DNA of 64,000 bases from Grifola frondosa (lineage: Eukaryota; Basidiomycota; Agaricomycetes; Polyporales; Grifolaceae): contig LUGG01000043.1 in the NCBI GenBank assembly GCA_001683735.1, forward strand, positions 248,001 through 312,000, written 5' to 3'. A program made the position numbers and the translations under genes. Below the pieces are notes generated by a model. The model was not told where the DNA came from. It did not search any database and saw only the letters and a list, made by a program, of their open reading frames with translations. Below are positions 1-11,254 of the stretch, in pieces. How positions within the stretch are numbered: the stretch's first letter is position 1; every line of letters begins with the position of its first letter.

Positions 1-213
1 ACGTCCAGCAGAAACCCGCGAAGAAATCCCTCGCGGCTCCAGTCGCTCGCCTTGGTCCAGAGACACGAGAGCAGGGAGGCGAGGAGGCCGATCGAGCGCG
101 TTATCTGCCGCCAGCGTCCGCCCAGGGCAAACGTCCACGAGCGGGTCCAAGCGGTACGTCGCTTGCTGCGTGAGGAGCTTGAAGAGGGTATGACGTATCC
201 GGCTCCCTGTTAG
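1..213 (+). CDS. possible 3' end of a gene entering from the left edge
   Basis: Frame 1 is open from the window edge to a TAG at 211-213, giving 70 residues that are basic and predicted helical, ending in a Arg/Leu/Glu-rich stretch and the residues YPAPC. The other two forward frames are also open for most of the stretch, so openness alone is weak support in this GC-rich DNA. No family is recognised. It could be the C-terminus of a gene to the left or chance. Confidence 0.2.
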   Translation, partial: TSSRNPRRNPSRLQSLALVQRHESREARRPIERVICRQRPPRANVHERVQAVRRLLREELEEGMTYPAPC

Positions 214-1879
214 TGAGTTCGAGTTCTATAGTACTGTCCGCAGGACTACGTCGGTCGGAGACCTTACAGCATACTTGGGCGCTCAACGATGCCGCGCACG
301 CGCATGACCCAGGAGTAGCACGATGATAGTGGCCATGAACAGCGGTAGATATACCGAAAGATAGATCCTGATTTAATCAGAGAGAAGACAGGGGGCGTGT
401 GCGAGAGATGCTTCGGCAGAATATCAGAGGTAGGCATGAGCGAGAGAAGCTGATATCTACGCCTATGGACCCCCATGGTGATTGAGAAAGACTTGACTAT
501 TGCTTGCAAGACGGAGAAGATTCGAGACAATTTGGTGCCTTCTGTCGGAGCGATCGTATGGACGTACTCGCAGTAATCATGCTCATCGCCGCTGGGACAG
601 ACTTCAGTATAACACATTGCAATGGACGAGAGACATTCACCTGAATACAATACAGGACCGCGTGCCCTAGAGCAAAAATTGCAACACCTGAAAACTGAGC
701 GTATTCTGGTATCCGAAGCCTGTCCCTTGGCGGATCATCCCTCGCTGGCGACAGGGGCGGCCGTGCGAGCGATACATGCGAGTTTTTTTTTTTTTACCGC
801 TGGGCTGTCTCGTTTGACATACAGTATGAAGCATCAGGAAAGGTATCTCGCCGCTGATAATCAAAGTATGTAATGGAAAATACAAAGACAGTTGCAGCGC
901 ACGCCCAGGCCCTTCACCACGCCTGGCAACATAGTTGTGGTTAGAAAAATTGAAATAATCAGAAGAATGAACGCACCTTATCGCATGTCGGCCTTCCGTT
1001 GAAGCTCGCTTTGCGACGCTTCACCGGCTTCCTTGCGCAGCGTCTGCACCAAACGTGGGGCCACCGGTTTATCTCGCCAGTATGCTGGCAACGGCGTCGC
1101 ACCCAGGTGAAATTGCCACTCCGCAGGCGGCGAGGAAATCTCTCGCATGAGCGCAGAATGTCGTCGGACAACGGCGGACCTTCCCGCATCGATAGACGAC
1201 GTTTTCGGCGCGGCACATTCTACAAGGGGGTCAGGAAATTCGAAATCGATCGGATATTGGTACTTACCTTTGAGAAGACGGATGTGTGTGTGTATGTATG
1301 TGAGAGAGAGAGACAGAGATTGCTAGATGTCGATGCGGTGCGTGAACAAGGAACGCGAGAAGGGATATGTGTCTGCAGTTCAATCAAGTTTCCGTGACGA
1401 TTACTGTGTGTAAGATGCTCGAACTACGAGGGGCTTTGGTGCGTCGATCTGGAACTCGTGTTGACCTGTTACTGGACATTTGACATGAGACTCGAATTTC
1501 TTCTCGTTGAGCTTTCTGTAGTCAGGATGAGGCACGAGTTCCACAATGTACCGTCCAGTGAAATCGCAGCAAAATGCTGTTCATTAGCAGATCCAACATA
1601 AATACGACTTGCAATATATACAGCAGATAGTACACATTGGAGGTAATGATACAAGCCTACACGATGCACAAGGTGTGCTTAGGCCAGGTGTAGCGTAGTC
1701 CGACGGATTCATAGCCTAAGTTTACCAAAAAATTTTAAAACATTATTTGTAAAACGTAGTTCCTGGACTCACCACGAAGCACTACGAGATGTGAAATTCG
1801 TCGGCTGACTGGCGTGCACGTTCCGACATTGCTGGGTGTACACGCCCTACACCGTCTTCCACTTCTCTTGGAGACCCCC
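214..1879. other. gene-poor stretch, no supported gene
   Basis: Short open frames on both strands overlap one another, show no recognisable domain and are not joined by convincing splice sites. A T-run lies near 783-795. I see nothing here that supports a gene. Confidence 0.5.
1283..1317. repeat. GT/GA microsatellite
   Basis: A GT-rich run passes into GTAT repeats and then a GA run. It is a simple-sequence tract with no coding context. Confidence 0.8.
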
Positions 1880-4800
1880 TCAGAGCGAGACGTATACATG
1901 CTTTACTGTGGTTGGAAATACGCCACCGCAACATGATCGTCCCAAGGGCTCGCCAGTGGCGAAGTCGCACAAGTTCATCCGGGCTGTCAAGAAATCGCGC
2001 CTCCTGAGAGTATGGAAAGTAGCAGATGCCGTATCCCCAGGCCCTGCTATGGCGGCGCGCAGCGGAATCCAAGTAGCAGGTGATGGCGCCAAGACATATG
2101 ATTCATCGAGAGTAATCGCTGTACGTTCAAACTCGGAACGGAAGCGACATGTATCTAGCTCCCAGCGATATCTCGCCAGATCCTCATAGGATATGGGCGA
2201 ATAACCGATTTTTGAGAGCTGTTCGGCAGGAATCTGGGCTTTACCGAAAGTACGGAGAAGGCCTTTCAACGGTGTCGTAGCTCTCAGCCGGTCTTTCCAC
2301 ACCCTGGCCTGTAATCCATTCCAGGATGATGGGTGCTGTTCCACAACCGAAGTTATGTATCTGTCTCTGACCCGCTTCCACATGAGACCGTACTGATAAT
2401 GATTAGCATCCTCGGGTGCGAACATGCTAGCGGGAGGTAGAAACCATTCTCCCCGTGGCGGGAATGCAGGCATGGCCATCATTTCTTCCCATCGCGCAAG
2501 GGCATATGGTAAAGATGAATCGAAAGGGAAAGTGTCGCGTAGAAAGATGTCGAGCTCTGCCTGGCTGTTGATGGGGACTGTGGTGCGAACAGCGACACCG
2601 TAATTTGTTGTCCACACTCGGGCCTCGTCTTCAGCATTGGGCATCAACATGTCTATTTCCGTCGCAGATCGTGCTTGTATGAAAGGAGAAGGGACTGCGA
2701 CGTTAAGCTGGTTCCCAGCACCGGCGGTCTCGAGCCCTTCAAGGCCGACAGGATTGACAGCGGGGGGTACCTTATCCGTCATTAATGCATCTCTGCCATC
2801 AACATCCGTATGAGCCTGTTGCTCCTGCAGAGGAGGATCCAGCTGGTGTCCGGTATCGGCGGGAGCGACCTCGAGCTCTTCAAGACTGACGGGATTGACG
2901 GCGGGGGTACCTTGTCCGTCATCAGTGCATCTCTGCCATCAACGTTCATATGAGCTTGTTGCTCCTGCAGAGGAGGATCCAGCTGGTGTCCGGTATCGGC
3001 GGAGCGACCTCGAGCTCTTCAAGGCTGACGGGATTGACGGCGGGGGTACCTTGTCCGTCATCAGTGCATCTCTGCCATCAACGTCCATATGAGCTTGTTT
3101 CTCCTGCAGGGGAGGATGAAGCTCGGCGGGAGCGACCTCGAGCTCTTCAAGGCTGACGGGATTGACGGCGGGGGGTACCTTGTCCGTCATCAGTGCATCT
3201 CTGCCATCAACGTCCATATGAGCTTGTTTCTCCTCGGGGGAGGATGAAGCTCGGCGGGAGCGACCTCGAGCTCTTCAAGGCTGACGGGATTGACGGCGGG
3301 GGGTACCTTGTCCGTCATTAGTGCATCTCTGCCATCAACGTCCATATGAGCTTGTTGCTCCTGCAGAGGAGGATGAAGCTGGTGTCCGATATCGGCGAGA
3401 GTGATCTCGAGCCCTTCAAGGCTGACGGGCTCGGCAGTGGCATGTATTGATCCTATGTCGCCTACTTCTTCGTTAGCGGGCACACTGACCTTGGTATGGG
3501 ATGTACTCACTGGCATCTCGCAGACTGCAGGAAGACTGGCCGCCATCATGTCCTGCCCGACACCCGACATCAGCACCCATAGGGTCGTACCGATCTGGAG
3601 ATTCGCATTGTGTTCTAGCGGATGAATAACCCCAGCGGCGAACGGGAGAGCGAGAGCGCGTCGATAGTTGTTGCCCCATGAATTGGGCTGAGGAGCGCGA
3701 GGCTCGGGAGAGCGAGAGCGACGTTGATAGTTGTTGCTCCATGAATGGGGCTGAGGAGCGCGAGGTTTGGGAGAATGAGAGCGATATCCGCCTTGTGGCG
3801 GTTGCCAACCAGGAGAAGGTCTGGGAGTCAAACCAGGTCTGAACTTCACCGGAACCTCAGAGGGAAGGATCGTAGCACCCTTTTTCTTCAGCTTAAGATA
3901 TTTCCGTTCCGGAAGGACACCAGGAAGCGTGTATGTCGCAGGGGGGATGGCCGTCATTTCTTCCTCACTCCAGCCCTCATCGTCCGATTCCATACACCTC
4001 TTCTTCGCCTTCACTGTCTCAGGCTTAGGATGGTCCATATCGTCATCCCATTCCCAACCAGTGAGACGAGAGTCAACTGATCGAATTTCACTTGGCGACG
4101 TTGGAATCGGCGACTTCGGTAAAGAGGCGATATACCAACACGGTATACCTAGCCACACAAGTCGCTTCCTGGTGACTTCATCGTTCGCGGCTGTCCAAGT
4201 GCCAACGACAGACAAGGTAGGGACTGGACGTATTATAATGCCGTCGCAGAAAGCTTTCATGAGCGTGCACCATTGAGTAAATGCTCGCAGCTTTAGGATG
4301 TGACGCTGAATCTCAGCGACTTTCGTGCGCTGCTTTTGCAGCGTAAGACGTTCGTCTTTGACGCAGCGGCGTTCCTCGGCAGTGTTTATCTCCGACCACG
4401 AACGCACGACATGGGGCAACGCATTGCTCTGAATGGCTGTCGCAGCAGTCCATTCCGACTGGAACAGCTCAAATAACGGCTCGTAGAACGTCTGAAGAAC
4501 TCGGCCTTGACGGCTGTGCCAGTTTGTCGTCTTGAACGTTTGCCCATCCTCCAGCAATGTGAAGGCTGGGTCTATAATACCACTGGCCTCTGACAACTGA
4601 TAACTACAAGAAATGTACTCCAGCTCGGCACACCATTGCTGCGGCTGAAACGCGAATTCGAATGTGTATCGGCGACCATCCGCATATGGCCTTTTTGGTG
4701 GGTTCCCAGAAGGTGGCTCCGCCGGAATGTAGTCAGCATTGGGAGATATTGCGACTCGATTATTGTCGAGTATTGCATAGGTGCGGATGACCTTGTGGTC

Positions 4801-4944
4801 GTGGAATTGGTCCCAGGGTGTCGATGGGCCTCGGGAAGATCCCGCTAGGCAGGTTTTTGGATCGTACAGGAGAGTATGACAAGTATGCATCATAGCTATA
4901 CCAGCGGGTAAGCATATAGTAGTGGTACAGACGGAAGCTATCAC
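1880..4944 (-). CDS. unrecognised basidiomycete gene with internal coding tandem array; reading frame interrupted
   Basis: Two long minus-strand open frames belong together: an N-terminal part from about 4944 to the array, and a 300-codon C-terminal part ending at 1880. Both run into the same tandem array at 2729-3406, whose units encode a repeat containing DGRDALMTDKVPPAVNPV. The N-terminal part has a Lys/Arg/Gln-rich helical segment, a WLGIPCW motif, an acidic DDEGWSEEE patch and a Ser/Arg/Pro-rich stretch with two PRAPQP repeats. No enzymatic motif is visible. Array units 2-4 are short by a total of four bases, so the two halves are in different frames. Either an intron spans the array, the gene is broken, or the G-runs are miscalled. 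Proteins of this general style are frequent in Agaricomycetes; I do not know their function. Confidence 0.5.
2729..3439 (-). repeat. coding tandem array, five units plus a partial sixth
   Basis: Units begin with CTCGAG at 2729, 2870, 3009, 3137, 3265 and 3406, so they are 141, 139, 128, 128 and 141 bp. The 141-bp form equals 47 codons. Two units carry a block deletion of about 12 bp, which by itself keeps frame (129 bp), but each is one base shorter still. Unit 2 is two bases short. The missing bases fall in G-runs: GGGGGG against GGGGG before TACC, and around the CAGGGG/CGGGGG site. Confidence 0.9.
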
Positions 4945-6063
4945 TTACACTGAAATGTAGGTGACGATGGAAAGAAGGGTGAGGGTCGGATATCGTGCAC
5001 AAGCAAGCACCGGACAACGCGAGGAATTCGAAGGTAAATCGAGCAGGTGTCTGAAGGCCGGATGAAGGTCCAAAGTCGAGTAATTGACGCGCCTGTCTGG
5101 AAAACCGGACGACGCAGACAATTCGAAAGGTCTGAAATCGAGTAAATGTGCGTCTGGAGACCGGACGACGCGGGCAATTCGAGGGGTCTGTCTGAAATCG
5201 AGTAAATGCGCGTCTGGAAACCGGACGACGCAAGATGCAATTGTCCACTTGTAGTGAGCAATAGCAATGATGGCTGTCCACTTGAAGTGAGCAGCGACTG
5301 GAGCACCGTAATGCTAGTACTGAGTTCATCAGGCAAGAGTGAATTCAAGGAGTCGAACACCTCCGAGGTCACATGGTGAAGTGACCCATCGACTTATGTG
5401 GACAGATTGCCTTAATTAACGGCTATCACCGCAGATGTCGAGGTTGGAGGAAAGTAATTGAACATACATATGCCAATCCAGAGATTCTGCGAACAAAGAC
5501 AGGACAACTACCTCTCACCACTCCTTCCTACCGATGTCCTGGGGTAAGTATGTAACGGCCCATGGAGTACAGTCATTAACTTCGAGTATGGTTGTTTGAG
5601 GCTGGGCTATGATAATGACTTAAATTAAACATAAATTAAATCCAACGAACGGGTGGCTGCGTGATGTCTGAACTGTGGACAGAGACGGAATCGGATTGGG
5701 CGGGCGGAGCAGCGCCAACTACTCACAAGTGAACGCGCTGCTGTCCAAATTAGTTCGTTATGCCGCTCCGAGCGGACAGAGTCTGTCATATATGGTCCGC
5801 TCTCTTCTTCATCCCTCTTCGCCTTGGGTTCTTAAACAGTCACACCAACTTCGAGTACTTGAGGAGGGGTAGTGCAGTATATGGTGCAAGATATGCCCAT
5901 TTGATTCATATGCAACTCGAATCAGTAGTAAAGTGAAGAGTTTGCGTACGTGAATGCGACAGATGCTTAGAACATGGATGTAAGAGGACACGAATAAGTA
6001 TGGAACAAGGACGGGGTGAACGTGATGATGAGAAGACATGCGCGAATGGTCGGAGCCAGCCTC
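4945..6063. other. non-coding stretch left of the transposase remnant
   Basis: Apart from the repeat-motif cluster at 5085-5295 I see no gene. It probably holds the left part of the Plavaka-type element, because the transposase stop lies at 6064. Confidence 0.4.
5085..5295. repeat. cluster of short repeat motifs, candidate left subterminal region of the Plavaka element
   Basis: Three copies of a GTCTGGRRACCGGACGACGC-like motif lie at about 5090-5230. Two copies of GTCCACTTGWAGTGAGCA follow, near 5243-5260 and 5276-5293. The second contains the 11-bp palindrome CACTTGAAGTG. The same motifs occur in reverse orientation at 10931-11095, on the far side of the transposase remnant. CACTA-like elements commonly carry such subterminal repeats as transposase-binding sites. 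Confidence 0.6.
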
Positions 6064-9000
6064 TCATTCATCATGTTCCCCAGAGGAGACGTCGTCCTCA
6101 TACTCAGCCTCATCTCTGATTCGAGTCTTCCCAGCCCTCTCTCTCTCGATCTTCCATACTTAGTTCCGGATCATCATCTGGGTTGTAAGTTTCTTCATGG
6201 TTGTCCGATATATCATCTACAACTACACTAAGTTAGAACTACGAAGGCAGTGAAAGGAACATTGCACACCTTCCGTTCTCTCCGCGGATAGAATAGCCAA
6301 CCGTGCATCAATTGCATTTTCCACCACGGCACCACGGTTTACCTTGATTCCAGCTCCGTGAGCATAGATGTGACCCACACCTAATCCCCAGTGATGGCGC
6401 ATCAAAAGGTCGCGATCAGAAAAACTGCAAGGATTGAACAAGTCAAATCATTTCTAGTAAATAATATCCGAACACATACCAGCCCACGTAGTAGCGACAC
6501 CAGTCCTGGGCATCCTTGGCGCAGCAGGAAGTACCAATACCATCATCATGGCGCTTGCCACCCGCGAAATCAGGAATAACGTGGCAGCTAGTAGCACATC
6601 GCTCGGATTGACGAATCCAAATGAATACGCATCGCACATGGAAGGAAATCGAAGGGAAGGAAGTTGAGAGCTGCTTCCATCCAAGACTTCGTACCATCGC
6701 ACCCATAAAAAGTCCATACGACGAGGTTCGTAGTCGCGCATTCCAGATCCCATATAAACGACTTTTGCATGGTATGTCCCCAACACACGGGCATACAAGA
6801 AACGACCGGAGCCGGCGGGATCAGAACTGTCGGCGAGAAGCATGATATTGCATTGCTCGGTACCGGCATTGACAACACTGTGGTCGCTCTGACGTCATAG
6901 GTAGTGTAGTTGAATCGGATGAGACTGTGATGATAGATGCGATCATTCTTCAAGAAGACAGAATCCCGTGGATGTTCGTAACCGACCACAGGTCCTGGAA
7001 CGCTAGTCGAGTTAGAGCCGAAGGTGGCTTCTTGCGAGATGATCTCCTGTATGCGAGGAAGAAGGTGATCTTTCAGCTTTGGCAAGAAGTCCTACGGAAC
7101 GCCGTCAGCACACTCAACGAACAATCCAGAAATGGCCTACCTTGATTGCTGGATCGCCAGCATGTTTCTGAAGGAAGGATGGGACATTCACCGGAGAATT
7201 CTCCGATTTACCCATGTTGTACTGCATCCGTGGATCGCTTGGGACGTCCTCCATGTCCGGAGGATGGAGAGCTTCCTGCGGACTAAGTTTTTCACGCATT
7301 TTACGTATATTGCACTGCCGTGTTTCGATCTTGGTCAACTGTTTCCGAATCAATCTACCGTTCGTACGAAGGAAGCGAGATTTCGACTTTCGGTGTTCGG
7401 TTTCAGGCTAGGCAAAGTACATTAGCGAACGCATTCCACAAAGTAGAAAGAGCCCACCAGTTGAGTCGAGTAAGAATCTGTAGTCCCAAAGAGTCGGATG
7501 GTTGACACATAGTCACCCAAGGAGTGAAGTTTGTAGGTATTGAGATTGAAAGCTTTAGGTCGACGCGCATCGCCCGGTGCTGCGGAATTAGGACCAGCGC
7601 CTGCAACATTTTTCTGCTGACGCCTCTTTCGAGCTTCACCCTCGCGAGCTAACTCCCGTGTTTGAAACGCGGGCAGGTCTTCTCCTTGAATTCACGAAGT
7701 TTCTGGCCTAAGACAGCGGTATCCTCAGATAGGATATCCAATGTTGTGTCCGTATGCATGCGCAACTTTGCAAAACCGTGCCAGTGGGCCATGATATATA
7801 ACAAATCTTTCACTCGAGTGTTATGTGGTTCGGGGAAGAGACCTTCAAAGACGGGTATTGCACACTAGAATCCACATTGAAGCGATTCACCCAGTAGCCC
7901 AAATTAAAAATTCACCTGCAGCAAGTCTTCATAATCCCGCGCAGCCATTTTCTTCAACTCCGATCTATTGGAATGAATTTTCCTGATGGTATCTTTGCCA
8001 AATGCAGGGATTTGACGAAATCTATGATCAAAGCATGGGCTTCATCGTTCAATATGTCGGAATAAGTCAACTTGCCGGCGGTCCAGTTCGTGTTTACGGG
8101 ATTCATCCAGACAATCAAGTATCCGAAGAAGATGAATGAAGAGCGCCTTCCAGACGCCTAACTCGAACTCGTGCATAAGGTCTACAACGAGCATCCCAAA
8201 CAAGTTGAAATTTGGTGACGACAACCTTTCCGAAAAAGCGTTCTAAGAATACGATATGTTCAAGCTCAACGGGAATATGTAACACGAATCACACTCACTG
8301 CAGTGGGTACAAGCGACTCTTCCTGCAGCAACTTCTCAACTGCCGCACTGTTGACCGCATAATTCATCTCGTAAATGAATTTACGAGCTGTCGCGACACG
8401 ATCCCGACGTCGAGCGTCGTTGGTGCGAGCAAGTGTTACACGCTGGGCCATATCTCGAGTCATGCCCATGTTGTGCACGCGATTGAGTGGAATTAGGCAC
8501 CGCGGACATGGACAACGACCGAGATTTCTGATGCTTGCTATGGTGATCCTGAAGAACTTATCAGCGAATCCTCAAGAAAGGAACAATGGGCTTTACATAC
8601 TTTTCAGGATAATCTGCGGAATATGTGAAAATACGCGGGTAAAACCGACGTCGCACGCCGTCACAACATTCGATGATAATACCGTGCTCATACGCCTCCA
8701 GAAAGTCATCATCAAGAAGGATGGTCCACTGTGCATGAAGCATTTCTCGGTGACAATGTGTGGTGAAAGGGCGTTCGGACCCTTTCCCCCGACACTTTCC
8801 ATCACGAAGTCCTTGAATGTATCAGGTAGCTAACGCATTAAGTCAGTTATGAACTGCAGGATTTTCAGGATTCCTCACAGATTCAAAGTAGGCGACATGT
8901 TCAAAGTGATTACAAGACGGGTTGCCTCGTCTATACTTCGATTCGTTTCCAAACGAAAGGTACAGAGGCCAGAGTTTAGCGGAGCCGAAATCCGTTAGAT

Positions 9001-10215
9001 GGGTAGCATCAGACGCAAACATGAGTGCAACGACAACCCTCGGAAGGTCACATCCAGGTTCTCCAGGAGCTAGCTGAAGATCGCGGTGCGCATTGACGAA
9101 CGCCTGTGATGTATACATTTCTCCGAATACTCTAACATCTTCCAAAGCTCCCTCCGGCTGCCAATGTAGTTCATAAGGCTCGTAATGAAAGTGGGGATGG
9201 CTTTCAGGGTTCGAGACCTTTTCCGGATCACCGAAACTAGCTTTCGGTGATGAAGTATTCCTGCACCGAAATCCTGAGGCCCTGGGCGGTGCATCTTGGC
9301 ATGAAAAGGAACAGATATTGTGATTGGGGTCTCTGTCCACTTGTCACTATACTGTCTCCCTTCGTGTCGTTGGGAAATGTTGGCATCTTGCTCAACGTCT
9401 GCCAAACGAGCATCGATGCGCTGCCAGTTAGTCCTTGCGATGTCTTCCGGTTTGAACTCGGGGTGACTGATGATTTTTGTCAACTTTCGAAAGGACGATT
9501 GAGACTTCACCACCCCATCATTCCAAAACCAGTTATGTAAAGTAAACGATGACTGATTTGGGTATGGGTAGTATGGTTGTTCATTGATCTCAGACGAGCT
9601 TAAAACCTCGTCGGATGCAGTCATTAGCTCCTCCCGGTCCACATTCTCTTCAGGATCATGCTGGGGGAAGTTATTTGATTGATATCGTCGAAATAACCCG
9701 AACACGTTCCGAGGAGACTTGAAGACATGTAGAAGGCGAGTCCCAACTGATGGAGCAGTATTTTGTGTTGAATCTTGAGGTAATGGAAGTGACGGAGGTA
9801 GCGACGACGATGGAGGTAGCGATGACGATGGAGGTAGTGCTGCAGCAGGTGCCGGGATTATGTCTCGATACCGCTTGGGAAGCATACGATTTTCTCTGCG
9901 GGTCCTACGCTCTGCCACCGAGCGATCCAAATCATATAGGGTAGTTGATGCTGAGTCGAAGACTCTGGCAGCGTCAAGTGGAGACGAGAGAGGGCCAAAG
10001 GTGTGCGTCTTGGTCTTCACGCCTTGAGCTTCAGGGGGCATGGAGTCATCCTGTCATTGTCGTTTCGAAGCCCAAAGCTCCTGCACTCTAGCGAGGGCAC
10101 CCGCAGATCTTTTCTTGCGCTTAGGGCAAACTCGACTATGCTTGGTGAATGACCCTGGGGTCATAAAGCTTCTCCCACATATGCAAGACTCCGTGTAGGT
10201 GGTAGACAGCTAAGT
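6064..10215 (-). pseudogene. Plavaka-type DNA transposase, decayed
   Basis: Read on the minus strand in order: a C2HC-like finger (CICGRSF then H and C, about 10120-10190) with a basic tail; a spacer rich in Pro/Ser; FHYEPYELHWQP near 9175; a block with LPRVVVALMFASDATHLTDFG and SKYRRGNPSCNH (8880-9050); AQWTILLDDDFLEAYEHG and RRFYPRIFTYSADYPEK (8600-8740); RVHNMGMTRDM; FNLFGMLVVDLMHEFELGVWKALF (8100-8215); NLNTYKLHSLGDYV; NYTTYDVR and MDFLWVRWY (6700-6930); SDRDLLMRHHWGLGVGH (about 6400); and an acidic tail to the stop at 6064. This order matches the Plavaka family of fungal cut-and-paste transposases. Breaks include an in-frame TGA after the finger region (near 10050) and single-base frame losses near 9227 (SVIR to KVSNPE) and 7672. 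Some other frame changes are probably introns. Whether the element is dead or the breaks are base-calling errors cannot be decided here. Confidence 0.85.
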
Positions 10216-10930
10216 CCGAAATCCCGGAGGTTTCCTGTTCGTGTATTTTGTAGGGACAATGTCACGGCTGTATACTGTATTTAACTGCATGTATTTATGA
10301 AAACTTTGGCTGCATACTTTCAAGGCCGAGCGTCGCGGTTAATACAAGTTGGTGACTACACATTTCGACATTTATCGTGTGCTGCATGTTCGAGTGGCGG
10401 TGAGGACATTTGTCTCTCAACCACTTTTCCCGTCTCCGATTACTGCATTCCTATCCGCTAACGTCTCAGAACATCAAGTCACTTGGGGGGGTCCGCCAGA
10501 GTCCGATTCACCTCTTCTTAATTACTCATTGAACATTTTTTTAGGCTTCTCTGTGAGTACCGTTCCAGTGCGATGACAGTACTGGTAGTAGTACACATTT
10601 GGAACAAAAGGTCATGTGACAGCAGCCGCCTTCCACAGTATTCAAGTAACTAATTTCTCCGTCATCGCTATGCCTATCTCGTTTACCCGTCATCGCTATG
10701 CTTATCTCGTTTTGCCTCTTTGTTTCACAGCTTGTCTTGACTCTGCTGCTCGCCGTCCCCTTGAACGTGTTATCATCGCGCCACCGGAAGAGTCCGGCGC
10801 AAAATCAATCGGACATCGAGAAGCTGCAGCTGTGTTTATAATTTGCACTATCCGATTGGGGGTCCGAAGGGATAGGCTTCTTTCAGGCCAGCGGATGGAA
10901 GGCTTCTTCAACTTTTAACCATCACGAATA
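10216..10930. other. non-coding stretch upstream of the transposase remnant
   Basis: It holds the presumed 5' flank of the transposase and no supported gene. Together with 10931-11095 it would be the right end of the element. Confidence 0.35.
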
Positions 10931-11095
10931 CTGCTCACTCCAAGTGGACAGCATTGCGTCTGCATCTGCTCACTTCAAGTGGACAGGTGCAACTGGTGTA
11001 TGCGCTCTGTCCGGTCTCCAGACAAGCGTTCGCTCTAGATTGCTCCCATTCCTTCTATGTACGCGCACTGTCCGGTCACCAGACAAGCGTGTCTC
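10931..11095. repeat. cluster of repeat motifs, inverted relative to 5085-5295
   Basis: CTGCTCACTCCAAGTGGACAG at 10931-10951 and CTGCTCACTTCAAGTGGACAG near 10966-10986 are reverse complements of the left-hand motif. They are followed by TGTCCGGTCTCCAGACAAGCG (11009-11028) and a variant near 11067-11087. The part from about 11003 to 11066 recurs directly at 13296-13359. Confidence 0.6.
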
Positions 11096-11254
11096 CTCGC
11101 TCTCCTGTTCCTCTGCGTTTACGTTCAAAATTTAGTACGCGTCCATCGTGCGTGTATCCATTTCTCATTGTCGTTCAACCCTTTGTGGCTGTATGCATTC
11201 TCACACACGTTTGACAGCTTTCTCTGTCTCGTTTATCGTTCTCTCCTGGTCACA

